The notes under the pieces were generated by a model, which saw only the letters and a program-made list of their open reading frames with translations, was not told the origin of the DNA and did not search any database. A stretch of DNA of 64,000 nt from SSF14 sp046331245 (GTDB lineage Bacteria; Actinomycetota; Acidimicrobiia; Acidimicrobiales; Microtrichaceae), in the NCBI GenBank assembly GCA_046331245.1, contig JAXLRH010000002.1, forward strand, positions 310,001 to 374,000, written 5' to 3'. Position 1 is the first letter of the stretch; every line of letters begins with the position of its first letter. The translations under genes and the position numbers were made by a program. Shown piece after piece: positions 1 to 12,033 of the stretch.

Positions 1-125
1 AGCAGCACGACGCCCAACATGGCGAGCGACACCGTCACGATGAGCATCGTGGCGATGGACAGCAGCCAGTTTCGGATGAGGTTCTGACCGGTCTCGCGTG
101 CGAGATAGTCGAGACGGATGGCCAT
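1..125 (-). CDS. ftsX: Cell division protein FtsX, N-terminal fragment
   Basis: Only the first 41 residues are inside the window; the gene runs off the left edge. The peptide begins MAIRLDYLARETGQN and continues into a hydrophobic segment (about residues 20-41) that fits the short cytoplasmic N-terminus and first membrane helix of FtsX. FtsX is the membrane partner of FtsE; in actinobacteria the pair controls peptidoglycan hydrolases at the division site. Identity rests mainly on position: the ATG follows the ftsE stop codon with no spacer (TAG then ATG), which indicates translational coupling. Confidence 0.88.
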   Translation of the reverse strand, partial: MAIRLDYLARETGQNLIRNWLLSIATMLIVTVSLAMLGVVL

Positions 126-803
126 CTACTCGTACACCCCTCGGGCCTGGTCGCGGACGATCTGGCCGTCCTCGAGCTCGATCACCCGGCGGCGCATCAC
201 GTCGACGATGCCGCGGTCGTGGGTCGCCATGACGACCGTCGTGCCCGTGCGGTTGATGCGGTCGAGCAGCTTCATGATGCCGATCGTCGTGGTCGGGTCG
301 AGGTTGCCGGTGGGCTCGTCGGCGAGGAGGATCAGCGGCCGGTTGACGAACGCGCGGGCGATCGACACCCGCTGCTGCTCGCCGCCGGACAGCTCGTCGG
401 GCCGGTTCTTCGCCTTGTGGGCGAGGCCGACGAGCTCGAGGATCGCCGGCACCTGCGCCTTCACCTGCGCACGCGGACGACCGATGGCCTCCAACGCGAA
501 CGCCACGTTCTCCTCGACCGTCTTGTTGGGGAGCAGCTTGAAGTCCTGGAAGATGTAGCCGATGTTGCGGCGGAGGAACGGCACCTTCCAGTTGGGGATG
601 GTGGCGATGTCCTTGCCCGCGACCCACACCTGACCCTCGGTGGGCAGCTCCTCGCGGTTGAGGAGGCGGATGAACGTCGACTTGCCGGAGCCCGAGGGGC
701 CGACGAGGAAGACGAACTCACCCTTCTGGATGTCCACGTTGGCTCCGCGAAGGGCCACGTGGTCGTTCTTGTAGACCTTCTTGACGTTCTCGAGCTTGAT
801 CAC
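126..803 (-). CDS. ftsE: Cell division ATP-binding protein FtsE
   Basis: This 225-residue ABC ATPase powers the FtsEX complex at the cytoplasmic face of the septal membrane. All nucleotide-binding motifs are intact: Walker A GPSGSGKST (35-43), Q-loop FQDFKLLP (85-92), signature LSGGEQQR (138-145), Walker B LILLADEP (157-164) and H-loop His195. Length and the opening MIKLENVKKVY are typical of FtsE. The start is a GTG. A TAGTGT box at 837-842 could be its -10 element, giving a leader of about 25 bases. prfB lies upstream on the same strand, 83 bases away, the usual actinobacterial prfB-ftsE-ftsX order. Confidence 0.97.
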   Translation of the reverse strand: MIKLENVKKVYKNDHVALRGANVDIQKGEFVFLVGPSGSGKSTFIRLLNREELPTEGQVWVAGKDIATIPNWKVPFLRRNIGYIFQDFKLLPNKTVEENVAFALEAIGRPRAQVKAQVPAILELVGLAHKAKNRPDELSGGEQQRVSIARAFVNRPLILLADEPTGNLDPTTTIGIMKLLDRINRTGTTVVMATHDRGIVDVMRRRVIELEDGQIVRDQARGVYE

Positions 804-886
804 GGGGGAATCGCTGTCCTTCCAACGGCGCGACAGACACTACTGGCCGCGTCCCCCGGGATCGGGGCACCGGCCGGCGGCGGGCC

Positions 887-1999
887 TCAGGTGGTGGCCG
901 CGGTGGCCCGTTCCCACTGCAGGTAGCCCTCCATCAGGTCGTCGAGATCGCCGTCGAGGACGCCCTCGACGTTGCCGATCTCCACGTTGCTGCGGAGGTC
1001 CTTCACCTGCTGGTACGGGTGCAGCACGTAGCTGCGGATCTGGCTGCCGAAGTTGGCGTCGAGCTGGTCGCCGGTGATCTCCGCCAGCTTCGCCTGGTGC
1101 TTCTGGCGCTCCAGGTCGAGGAGCTTCGCCTTCAGCACCTTCATGGCCTGGTCCTTGTTCTGGTGCTGGCTGCGCTCGTTCTGGCACGAGACCACGGTGT
1201 TGGTGGGCAGGTGGGTGATGCGCACCGCCGAGTCGGTCACGTTGACGTGCTGACCACCCGCACCGGACGAGCGGTACACGTCGATGCGGAGGTCCTTCTC
1301 GTCGATCTCGATCTCACCGGACGTGTCCTCGATGAAGGGGGTCACCTTGATCGAGGCGAACGAGGTCTGCCGGCGGGCAGCGTTGTCGAACGGCGAGATG
1401 CGCACCAGGCGGTGCACCCCGTGCTCGCTGCGGAGGTAGCCGTACGCGTAGCGGCCCTTCACGATGAACGTGGCCGAGCTGATGCCCGCCTCCGTGCCGG
1501 GCGAGGCGGCGTCGATCTCGACCTCGAACCCGCGCTTCTCCGCCCACCGGAGGAACATGCGCATGAGCATCTCGCACCAGTCCTGGGCGTCCACGCCGCC
1601 GGCGCCGGAGTTGAACTCCATGATGGCGTCGCACTCGTCCCACTCGCCGGTGAACAGGGCCCGCAGCTCGAGCTCGGCGAACCGCGACTCGAGGCCGGCG
1701 ATCGCCGACGCGATCTCGGGCTCCTGCGACTCGTCACCCTCCTCGCGGGCGAGCTCCGCGAGGGTGGAGACGTCGTCGATGGCGTCGGCGAACCCCTCGT
1801 AGGTCGCGATGTCGTCGCTCACCGAGCTGAACTCGCGCTGGATCTTCTGCGCCGACTCCTGGTCGTCCCACAGGTCGGGGCGGGCGAGCTCCGTCTCCAA
1901 CTGTGGGCGCCGGGCGCGGAGCTCGGCGATGCGGAGGTACACCTCGGCCTCGCCGAGGCGGCGCGTCAGATCGGAGAGTGCGTTGCTGAAGTCCTGCAT
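887..1999 (-). CDS. prfB: Peptide chain release factor 2
   Basis: RF2 recognises UGA and UAA stop codons and triggers peptide release on the ribosome. The 370-residue protein has the stop-codon-reading tripeptide SPF at 202-204 and the catalytic GGQ at 248-250, followed by the conserved HVNVTDSAVRITHLPT stretch. The reading frame is continuous from the first ATG, so the autoregulatory +1 frameshift known from Escherichia coli prfB is absent; the matching region (about residues 20-28) has no in-frame stop. A TAGGAT box nine bases before the ATG and no Shine-Dalgarno suggest a leaderless transcript. ftsE and ftsX follow downstream. Confidence 0.98.
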   Translation of the reverse strand: MQDFSNALSDLTRRLGEAEVYLRIAELRARRPQLETELARPDLWDDQESAQKIQREFSSVSDDIATYEGFADAIDDVSTLAELAREEGDESQEPEIASAIAGLESRFAELELRALFTGEWDECDAIMEFNSGAGGVDAQDWCEMLMRMFLRWAEKRGFEVEIDAASPGTEAGISSATFIVKGRYAYGYLRSEHGVHRLVRISPFDNAARRQTSFASIKVTPFIEDTSGEIEIDEKDLRIDVYRSSGAGGQHVNVTDSAVRITHLPTNTVVSCQNERSQHQNKDQAMKVLKAKLLDLERQKHQAKLAEITGDQLDANFGSQIRSYVLHPYQQVKDLRSNVEIGNVEGVLDGDLDDLMEGYLQWERATAATT

Positions 2000-2008
2000 G
2001 GCGCAGCG

Positions 2009-2014
2009 ATCCTA
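2009..2014 (-). promoter_or_regulatory. Putative -10 box of prfB (TAGGAT)
   Basis: TAGGAT on the minus strand ends nine bases before the prfB ATG and matches the actinobacterial TAnnnT -10 pattern. The spacing would put the transcription start at or next to the ATG, giving a leaderless mRNA, which fits the lack of a Shine-Dalgarno sequence. No convincing -35 was seen. Confidence 0.45.
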
Positions 2015-2049
2015 CCGGGCACGCAACTCCCGCCGGATCGGTACCGCGT

Positions 2050-2250
2050 TCAGGGCGTGGGCTGCACCGGCAGGCACGGGGCGAAGCAGATGTCGTTCGC
2101 CGCGGCCCAGTTGATGACGATCATCGTCCAGAGCGCGCTGAGCGCCCCAGCGATCGTCTCCGCGCTCGGCGGCGGGCCGGTGCACGCCGCGCCGGTCATC
2201 AACGATCCGGCCACCGTCACGGCGACCACGGTCCGACGAGTCCTGCTCAT
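2050..2250 (-). CDS. Small putative lipoprotein
   Basis: A 66-residue protein of unknown function. It has a positively charged start (MSRTRRT), a hydrophobic stretch and a lipobox-like MTGAAC, so it is probably lipidated at Cys22 and anchored outside the membrane, leaving about 45 residues with two further cysteines (ICFAPC). The start was chosen by a strong ribosome site, GGGGGAGGG, five bases before this ATG; an upstream in-frame ATG at 2289 has none and would spoil the signal peptide. It lies between secA and prfB with its own terminator-like hairpin upstream. No family recognised. Confidence 0.6.
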   Translation of the reverse strand: MSRTRRTVVAVTVAGSLMTGAACTGPPPSAETIAGALSALWTMIVINWAAANDICFAPCLPVQPTP

Positions 2251-2288
2251 TCCGCCCTCCCCCGTGTGCGGACGCCTCCGCGGCCGCA

Positions 2289-2309
2289 CTGCGGAGACCC
2301 TATCCGCAG
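2289..2309 (-). terminator. Hairpin after secA
   Basis: A perfect 7-bp stem (CTGCGGA / TCCGCAG) with a 7-base loop lies six bases beyond the secA stop codon. There is no U-tract, as is common for actinobacterial terminators. On the minus strand the loop region also contains TAGGGT, a possible -10 box for the small lipoprotein gene, so the element could act as terminator, promoter or both. Confidence 0.5.
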
Positions 2310-2314
2310 GACCG

Positions 2315-5017
<2,703 letters not shown>

Positions 5018-5028
5018 ACTGGCCGATG

Positions 5029-5034
5029 AGCCTA
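5029..5034 (-). promoter_or_regulatory. Putative -10 box of secA (TAGGCT)
   Basis: TAGGCT lies 11 bases upstream of the secA ATG, between the hpf terminator-like hairpin and secA. The leader would be zero to a few bases long. The same hexamer precedes ftsH in this window. No clear -35. Confidence 0.4.
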
Positions 5035-5049
5035 CCCCGGCCCGCCTCC

Positions 5050-5074
5050 GATCCCGGCTCAGTCGAGCCGGATC
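5050..5074 (-). terminator. Hairpin after hpf
   Basis: An inverted repeat, CGGCTC-AGTC-GAGCCG flanked by GATC on both sides with one bulged base, begins at the hpf stop codon. It would fold into a stem of about 10 bp with a 4-base loop and probably separates hpf from secA transcription. There is no U-tract. Confidence 0.55.
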
Positions 5075-5744
5075 AGGACAGGATCAGGCCGATGTCGCCG
5101 TCCTCACGCCGGTACACGACGGCGGGGCCGCCGGTCTCGACGTTCGTGAAGAAGTAGAAGGCGTGGCCCACCAGGTCCATGCGCATCGCTGCGTCGATGG
5201 GCGTCAGCGGCAGGTTCTCCACCGTCTTCGTCTTCACGATGCGGTAGCTGTCGACCAGCACCTCCGCCTCGGGCGACGCGATGCCGAGGTCGGCGTCGGT
5301 GAGACCGTCGGAGTAGCCGGCCGTCGCGACGGCGCCGTTGGTGGACACGCCGTTGGCGGCGGCCAGGTCGGCGACGAGGTCGTCGGCGATCTCCGTCGAC
5401 GCGGTCGCCCACATCTTCGCCCGCGTCACGTCGCGGTGCGTGCGGTAGGTGGACAGCTTCGTCTTCAGCTTGTGCAGCTTGTTCTCGAGCTTCTCGATCG
5501 CGCGGTCGACCGCCGTGATGTGGTCGGGACCGTTCGACTTGCACCGGATGTGGTGGCCGTGACCCTCCAACGTGATCTCGCAGACCTCCTTGTCGTGGAT
5601 CCGCGGGTTCCGTTCCTCGAAGAAGTGCACCTCGGCGCGATCCATCTCCAGGAACTTCCCGCCGAGCCGAGCGATCTTCTCGATGATGAGATCGCGATCA
5701 CCCTTGGTGATCTCGGTGTGGCGGGCGCTCACGTTGATCTGCAC
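5073..5744 (-). CDS. hpf: Long-form ribosome hibernation promoting factor
   Basis: HPF stalls and dimerises idle ribosomes in slow growth. The 223-residue protein has the N-terminal YfiA/RaiA-like domain (about 1-100, opening MQINVSARHTEITKGDRD), a variable linker, and the C-terminal domain (about 165-222, with DAAMRMDLVGHAFYFF) that drives 100S dimer formation in long-form HPF. The GTG start is supported by AGGAGG four bases upstream. A TACAGT box at 5805-5810 would give a leader of about 53 bases. secA is downstream and comF upstream, overlapping the 5' end by 47 bases. Confidence 0.95.
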   Translation of the reverse strand: MQINVSARHTEITKGDRDLIIEKIARLGGKFLEMDRAEVHFFEERNPRIHDKEVCEITLEGHGHHIRCKSNGPDHITAVDRAIEKLENKLHKLKTKLSTYRTHRDVTRAKMWATASTEIADDLVADLAAANGVSTNGAVATAGYSDGLTDADLGIASPEAEVLVDSYRIVKTKTVENLPLTPIDAAMRMDLVGHAFYFFTNVETGGPAVVYRREDGDIGLILS

Positions 5745-6432
5745 GTTGCCTCCTGTTCCCCTCGACCGGCGGGAACCGGGAGGGAGTTCCGTTCGTCAAC
5801 CAGGACTGTAGAGGAAAGGATCGCGATGCATGCACCGATCGGGGGGTTGCCGCGAGCGTCGCTCCGACGACTCGTTCGGCACCGGCCCGACGCAGCGCGT
5901 GCGCCACGCCGGCGAGGGACCCGCCCGTGGTCCGGACGTCGTCGACCACCGCCACGACCGGGGTCGAGAGGGGCCGAATCGCCTCGAAACGGGCGGTGAG
6001 TCGCTCCGATCGGTGCCGGCCGGTCTGCGCCGTCGGGTCGACCCGGCGCACCGTCGACCGGGTGCGGACCCCGAGGGAGCGACCCACCGTCCGGGCGACG
6101 AGCTCGGCCTGGTCGTAGCCCCGGCGCCGGCGGTGCTCGGTGGACGTGGGCACCCACGTCACGAGGTCGACGTGCGTGTCGACGGCCGCCGCCAACGCGT
6201 GTGCGAGCGGCCGCAGCGCGTCGCGGTGGTTGCCGAACTTCAGGTGCTTGATCACGGTCGCGCCAGCGCCCTCGTAGGCGAACAGCGCGACCACTCGGTC
6301 GAGCCCGAGATCGCGGCGCTCCCCCGGTTCCACCTCCGGCGCGGGCTGCAGCGTGGCCGCGCACGCCTCGCAGAGCGGCGATCCGACCGATCGACACACG
6401 ACGCAGCTCGTGGGGAGGAACAGCCCGCTCAC
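5698..6432 (-). CDS. comF: ComF-family phosphoribosyltransferase-like protein
   Basis: ComF proteins help bring single-stranded DNA into naturally competent cells; in other bacteria the role is less clear. The 244-residue product has an N-terminal zinc-finger-like segment (CVVC then CEAC) and a type-I phosphoribosyltransferase fold with VVAVVDDVRTTGGSL as the PRPP loop. The GTG start overlaps the stop of the HNH gene by GTGA. Oddly, about 45 residues follow the usual ComF end; this tail overlaps the hpf promoter and the first 47 bases of hpf and has no ComF-like sequence. It may reflect a lost stop codon. Confidence 0.85.
   Translation of the reverse strand: MSGLFLPTSCVVCRSVGSPLCEACAATLQPAPEVEPGERRDLGLDRVVALFAYEGAGATVIKHLKFGNHRDALRPLAHALAAAVDTHVDLVTWVPTSTEHRRRRGYDQAELVARTVGRSLGVRTRSTVRRVDPTAQTGRHRSERLTARFEAIRPLSTPVVAVVDDVRTTGGSLAGVAHALRRAGAERVVGATLAATPRSVHASRSFPLQSWLTNGTPSRFPPVEGNRRQRADQRERPPHRDHQG
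5805..5810 (-). promoter_or_regulatory. Putative -10 box of hpf (TACAGT)
   Basis: TACAGT lies inside the 3' end of comF, about 60 bases before the hpf GTG. A start about seven bases downstream gives a leader of roughly 53 bases that contains the AGGAGG ribosome site. No good -35 was found. Confidence 0.4.
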
Positions 6433-7655
6433 GGGCCGGCCCGCAGTCGGTGATGGCGCTGGCCGTCGAGCCGACGGCCGCGTGGGGTGACCACCGTGAT
6501 CCAGCCGGCCTCGTCGATGGTGACGTGCCAACCCCTGCGGTGCGCCACGCCGTGATGGTGACGGCAGAGCAGCGCCATGCGCGTCACGTTGGTCTCGCCC
6601 ACGTCGCGCACCCAGTGGTCGACGTGGTGAGCGTCGCACCAGCTCGGCGGGCACCCGCACCCCGGGAAGGTGCAGCCGCCGTCGCGGCGCACCAGCGCAC
6701 GTCGCTGCGCCGCCGTGGCCGTGCGCACCTCACGGCCCATGTCGAGCGGGACGCCGAGGCTGTCGACCACGATCGCGAACAACGACGCGTCGCACATCAA
6801 CCGCATCGGACCGCCGGAGCCGCCGACGCGAGCTCCGTCGCCGAAGTGGGCGCGATCGAGGTCGTCGGCGTCGATCAGCACCACCGCCTCGGTGCGCGGC
6901 GGGCGGTGCGAATCGACCTCGACGGCCTGTGCCCGGCGGCAGATCTCGGCGAACGCCAGCGCGAGCAATGTCGCCCGCGACGGCACCTCGATCTCGCCGG
7001 TCAGCTCGTTGTCGGCGCGGTACCGACGGAGCAGCTCGTTCGCCACCTCGTCGAGCACCGTGTCGGACACGAGGGCGGCGTCGCCCACCAGGGTGCCGTC
7101 GAGCAGCGTGCCGTCGGGCGTGTGGCGCAGCCGCAGGCGGTTGGCGTGGACGTCGGCGTGCGGGTCGTACCCGCCGTCCTGGTCGAGCAGCGCGGCGACG
7201 AGGCGGACGTGCTGCCGCCACGGCTCGAACACCCAGTCCGTCGCCATCTCGAGGAGCTCGGCCTCGAGCTCGCCCATCTCGGCAGCGATGCGAGCGTTCG
7301 TCGCGTCGACCAGCACCGCCGCGTGATCGAAGCTCACGTCGCCCTCGGCCATCGCGTCGAGCGTCGCCGGGAAGTGGCGCCGCAGCCCGTTGGCCACCGC
7401 CACCCGGCGCCGCGCCGTGCCCGAGGCCAGTCGAGCCTCCCGCGCCAGCCAACGGGAGGTGGCCAGGCCGTGCTCGCGGTCGCAGGCGTCGCGCGCTTCG
7501 AGCTCGGCCAGCACCTTCGACTCGGCCACGTCGAGCAGCGCTCGCGCACGCTCCAGCCCGAGCGCCACCTCGAACAGCGACTCGTCGCCCTCCATCGACG
7601 CGTCGATCGACGCGGCCTTGCCGGCGGACTCGATCAGCGGGGCGACGTCGAACAT
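6429..7655 (-). CDS. DUF222 / HNH endonuclease domain protein
   Basis: A 408-residue protein of the very common actinobacterial 13E12-type family. The N-terminal two-thirds is helical and charged and corresponds to DUF222. The C-terminus carries an HNH nuclease core: paired cysteines in CTFPGCGCPPSWCDAHHVDH followed by LLCRHHHGVAH, enough to bind zinc and a catalytic metal. The biological role is not established; some relatives sit in mobile elements, but nothing mobile is seen here. A TATTCT box six bases before the ATG suggests a leaderless mRNA. Its TGA overlaps the comF GTG, so the two are probably co-translated. Confidence 0.9.
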   Translation of the reverse strand: MFDVAPLIESAGKAASIDASMEGDESLFEVALGLERARALLDVAESKVLAELEARDACDREHGLATSRWLAREARLASGTARRRVAVANGLRRHFPATLDAMAEGDVSFDHAAVLVDATNARIAAEMGELEAELLEMATDWVFEPWRQHVRLVAALLDQDGGYDPHADVHANRLRLRHTPDGTLLDGTLVGDAALVSDTVLDEVANELLRRYRADNELTGEIEVPSRATLLALAFAEICRRAQAVEVDSHRPPRTEAVVLIDADDLDRAHFGDGARVGGSGGPMRLMCDASLFAIVVDSLGVPLDMGREVRTATAAQRRALVRRDGGCTFPGCGCPPSWCDAHHVDHWVRDVGETNVTRMALLCRHHHGVAHRRGWHVTIDEAGWITVVTPRGRRLDGQRHHRLRAGP

Positions 7656-7661
7656 GCCCCC

Positions 7662-7667
7662 AGAATA
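7662..7667 (-). promoter_or_regulatory. Putative -10 box of the HNH gene (TATTCT)
   Basis: TATTCT in a locally AT-rich patch ends six bases before the HNH ATG, the distance expected when transcription starts at the start codon. The intervening GGGGGC is too close to the ATG to be a normal ribosome site. Confidence 0.5.
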
Positions 7668-7712
7668 AAACTCACCACTGACAGCGACGCCGGGAGCGAC
7701 CGGCCGAGCGCG

Positions 7713-8567
7713 CTACCCCGCGCCGGGAATCGACATCTCCGGGTTGTGACCGGCGAGCATGCGCTCGGTGTTGCGCTGGACCATCGCGTTCCAGTCGGGA
7801 TGAGTGAGCACGTAGAAGGTGTTGCTCGACACCGCCTCGAACACCTGGGCGGCGACCGACTCGGGCGTGAGGCCGTCGGCGATGAGCGCCCCGATGAAGT
7901 CGCGGAGCATGGCGGCGTCGGCCGCCGTGACCTCCGACTCCAGCGCCTGCTCCCCCGTCTGCGGGCGGTTGCGGTCCGAGTTGTGGATCTCGGTCTGCAC
8001 CCACCCCGGGCACACCACGGTGACGCCGACGTTCGGGGCCGCCATGGCGAGCTCGTGGTACATCGACTCCGAGAGGGCCACGACGCCGTGCTTCGCCACG
8101 TTGTACGGCGCCATGTACGGCGGCGAGGTGAGGCCGGCCATCGAGGCCGTGTTCACGACGTGCCCACCGCCCGACGCGATGATGAGCGGCGTGAACACGC
8201 CGACCCCGTGGATCACACCCCACAGGTCGACGCCGAGCACCCACTTCCAGTCCGCCTCGGTCAGCTCCCAGCTCAGCCCGCCGGAACCGACCCCGGCGTT
8301 GTTGCACGCCAGGTGGATGGCGCCGTGCTCCGCCATCGCCGCGTCGGCGATCGCCTGCACCTCGTCACGGCTGGACACGTCGGCCCGGACCGTGAGCACC
8401 TCGATGCCGTCGGCGCGCAGCGACGCCGCCGCAGCGTCGAGCGCGTCGGGCTGGATGTCGGCGATCACCAGCTTCATGCCCGCCCCGCCGAAACGGCGCG
8501 CCATGGCCAGGCCGATACCCGAGGCACCGCCCGTGATGACCGCGACCTTGCCGGCGAACTCGTCCAT
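7713..8567 (-). CDS. Short-chain dehydrogenase/reductase
   Basis: A 284-residue classical SDR. It shows the cofactor-binding TGGASGIG (about 13-20), an Asp after the second strand (VIADI) that favours NAD over NADP, the NNAG motif, and the catalytic Ser with YNVAK. The substrate cannot be told from sequence; a C-terminal extension with aromatic residues resembles SDRs annotated as acting on bulky hydrophobic alcohols. The start is supported by GGGGGAAG just upstream. It stands between the HNH gene and a lipoprotein gene on the same strand with no overlap, so a shared role is not implied. Confidence 0.9.
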   Translation of the reverse strand: MDEFAGKVAVITGGASGIGLAMARRFGGAGMKLVIADIQPDALDAAAASLRADGIEVLTVRADVSSRDEVQAIADAAMAEHGAIHLACNNAGVGSGGLSWELTEADWKWVLGVDLWGVIHGVGVFTPLIIASGGGHVVNTASMAGLTSPPYMAPYNVAKHGVVALSESMYHELAMAAPNVGVTVVCPGWVQTEIHNSDRNRPQTGEQALESEVTAADAAMLRDFIGALIADGLTPESVAAQVFEAVSSNTFYVLTHPDWNAMVQRNTERMLAGHNPEMSIPGAG

Positions 8568-8600
8568 GTCTTCCCCCGTTCGTTCCCGGGGGAGCCTACG

Positions 8601-9761
8601 TCACGGGTTGGTGACGGTGAACGTGTGGGTGAGGCCGTCGACGGTGGCATCGACGGTGAACGAGCCCGACGTGCCGTTGCCGGTGAGGCGGGCGCGGGAC
8701 GTGCCGTCGTTGTCCGTGTTGATCGTGGCGGTGGTCTGACCGTTCACGTCGAACGTGCCCGAAGCGCCGCCGTTGGGATGGATCACCCAGGTGACCGCCT
8801 GGTTGGCGACGCCGTTGCCGAAGAGGTCGAGGATGCCGACGATCAGCGGGTTGTTCACGCGGTTCGGGAACTGATCGCCCGGCAGGTTGGCCGTCTGACC
8901 GTCACCCGAGAAGAAGTCGAGCGCGTGGTCGATCGGACCGGCGACGACGGTGAGGTTGAACGTGATCGCCGTCGTGGTGCCCACGACCTTGACCGTGATC
9001 GGGACCGGGCCGGACACGTTGCCGGTCCCGATCGTCGTCGTGGCAAGCCCGTCCTCGGCGGCGAATGCCTGCGCCGGACCGAACCACACGCCGGGAGCCG
9101 TCGACGAGAACTCGAAGTTCTTGTACTGGACGGTGTTGCCGAACCGGTCGACCGCCTTCACCACCACCGGCGAGGCGAACTGCGTGCCGGCCACGGCCGA
9201 CTGCCCGCCGCCCGAGACCACCTGGATGGTCGCCGCCGAGGCCGCCGCGTTGTTGAGGCCGAACACGGTGTACGGATGGGTCGCGCCCTGCACCGTGGCC
9301 GCCACGCCGTAGCCGCCGAGCACGCTGTTGGCGACCAGCGTCACCTGGGCGACGCCGTTCACGTCCGTCGTGGCCCGCCCGGGCGCCGCCAGCGACGCAC
9401 CGGAATCGGGGCCGGTGAACACGACCTCGGCACCCTTCACCGGCAACCCGTCCTTGCGGGTCACCTTCACCGACACCGGGGCGAACGCCTCGCCGATACC
9501 CGTGGTCTGGCCGCCGCCGTCGATCGTCACGATGTCGGTCGGCCACGACGAGACGATGATCTGCGCGGCCTGGTCGATGGTGACGACCCGCTTCCACTTG
9601 CCGTTCACGCAGAACAGCACGAAGTTCGCGTCGCGCCCGGCCGGCGAGCCGGGCTTGCACTTGGCACCGGCCTTCACGAAGTTGCAGCCGGTCGTCACCG
9701 CCAGGAGCATCGCCCCCAGCGCGAGCAGGGCCGCGCCCCGTCGCACAGATCGCTTCGCCAT
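8601..9761 (-). CDS. Secreted lipoprotein with three Ig-like domains
   Basis: A 386-residue exported protein. The N-terminus is a lipoprotein signal ending LLAVTTGC (Cys26). A short module follows with two cysteines and CVNGKWKRV, then three Ig-like repeats (about 80-165, 175-270 and 280-380), each opening with a GGGQ or GDGQ turn and carrying the invasin/Big-1 style pattern of Val-rich strands and a TTDVNGVAQVTL-type strand pair. Such domains usually mediate surface binding or act as spacers. GGGAG lies five bases before the ATG. The next gene downstream of ahcY encodes a shorter relative with the same N-terminal module, suggesting duplication. Confidence 0.85.
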   Translation of the reverse strand: MAKRSVRRGAALLALGAMLLAVTTGCNFVKAGAKCKPGSPAGRDANFVLFCVNGKWKRVVTIDQAAQIIVSSWPTDIVTIDGGGQTTGIGEAFAPVSVKVTRKDGLPVKGAEVVFTGPDSGASLAAPGRATTDVNGVAQVTLVANSVLGGYGVAATVQGATHPYTVFGLNNAAASAATIQVVSGGGQSAVAGTQFASPVVVKAVDRFGNTVQYKNFEFSSTAPGVWFGPAQAFAAEDGLATTTIGTGNVSGPVPITVKVVGTTTAITFNLTVVAGPIDHALDFFSGDGQTANLPGDQFPNRVNNPLIVGILDLFGNGVANQAVTWVIHPNGGASGTFDVNGQTTATINTDNDGTSRARLTGNGTSGSFTVDATVDGLTHTFTVTNP

Positions 9762-9865
9762 GAGATTCTCCCGCTCACCCCGTCGGGCTCCCCAGCGGAA
9801 CCGACGCGAGGTCGAGGGTACCGAAACCGCTTCCGTCGTGCGAGGCCGGATCTCGGGGCCGAGGC

Positions 9866-10441
9866 TCAGGGTGACGCCGGCGAGGCTGGGGGCGCGGGCA
9901 CGTTGGTGAAGTTCACGTAAGCGCCGGGGCCGTACTTTCCGGCCATCCCTTGGATCCGGTATGAGCCGGTGACGGCGTTGGCGCGGAAGTAGTAGAGCAT
10001 CACGCCGTCGGGTTGCACCACGAGGTCGTACGAGAAGGCCTCGGGCCAGTCACTCGCGTGATCGACGAGGAAGTCACCTGCGACGAACCAGTTGATGAAG
10101 TACCCGACCAGCGGCTTGCCGCTGTAGCTCAGGACCCGCACCACCACCGGAGCGCTCTCGCCACCCACCACCAGCTGCTGCTCGCCGCCGTACACGATCT
10201 GCACCGTGGCCGGGGTGGTGTCGGCCCACAGACGCACGGCGGCGGCCTTGGTCATCACCCGCTTCCAGCGACCGTTCACGCAGGCGAGCACGTGCGTGGA
10301 GTCCTGGGCCAGGGTGGACTGGACCACCCCGCCCAGGACCGGGTTCGCGCACGCTGCACCGGCGCGCCTCACCTCGAGCTCACAGGCCGTCGACGCGAGG
10401 ACGACGACCGTGAGCAGGAGGATGAGCGTCCGACGCAGCAT
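9866..10441 (-). CDS. Putative lipoprotein with one Ig-like domain
   Basis: A 191-residue exported protein. The start MLRRTLILLLTVV leads into a lipobox-like VLASTAC (Cys19). Like its neighbour at 8601-9761 it then carries two cysteines and CVNGRWKRV, followed by one domain beginning VYGGEQQLVVGGESAPVVVRV, which aligns in style with the first Ig-like repeat of the neighbour. The C-terminus is Pro/Ala-rich. It follows ahcY by 20 bases on the same strand and may be read through from it. Function unknown; the shared module points to a small paralogous family. Confidence 0.75.
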   Translation of the reverse strand: MLRRTLILLLTVVVLASTACELEVRRAGAACANPVLGGVVQSTLAQDSTHVLACVNGRWKRVMTKAAAVRLWADTTPATVQIVYGGEQQLVVGGESAPVVVRVLSYSGKPLVGYFINWFVAGDFLVDHASDWPEAFSYDLVVQPDGVMLYYFRANAVTGSYRIQGMAGKYGPGAYVNFTNVPAPPASPASP

Positions 10442-10461
10442 GCTCGAACCGTCTCGACGCG

Positions 10462-11892
<1,431 letters not shown>

Positions 11893-12001
11893 GTGTGCGC
11901 CTCCGCGACAGAACAGGTTCAGGAGAACCGTTGATGTGAGTGTGCGTGGCTGGGGTCATCAGACACCGGGTACACGGCAGCCCGTACGGACCACCAGCGT
12001 A
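11893..12001 (-). promoter_or_regulatory. ahcY leader with -10 box TACGCT
   Basis: TACGCT at 11996-12001 is a plausible -10 element, giving a leader of about 95 bases. Near the gene it holds a small hairpin, GGTTC-TCCT-GAACC, then CGGAGG as ribosome site. I looked for the S-adenosylhomocysteine riboswitch core and did not find it, so no ligand-binding RNA is claimed. Confidence 0.3.
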
Positions 12002-12033
12002 GGCGATGCGGCAGGCTGCCGCCCGCCGCCGGG

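Noticed and set aside
1900..1999. Programmed frameshift in prfB
   Set aside because: The frame is continuous through the region where E. coli prfB has its in-frame UGA, so no frameshift is needed.
6429..7655. HNH nuclease as part of a mobile element or defence island
   Set aside because: DUF222/HNH proteins are ordinary in actinobacteria, and no integrase, repeats or defence genes flank it.
11893..12001. S-adenosylhomocysteine riboswitch before ahcY
   Set aside because: Only a small 5-bp hairpin is visible; the conserved core and pseudoknot partners were not found by eye. A covariance-model search would settle it.
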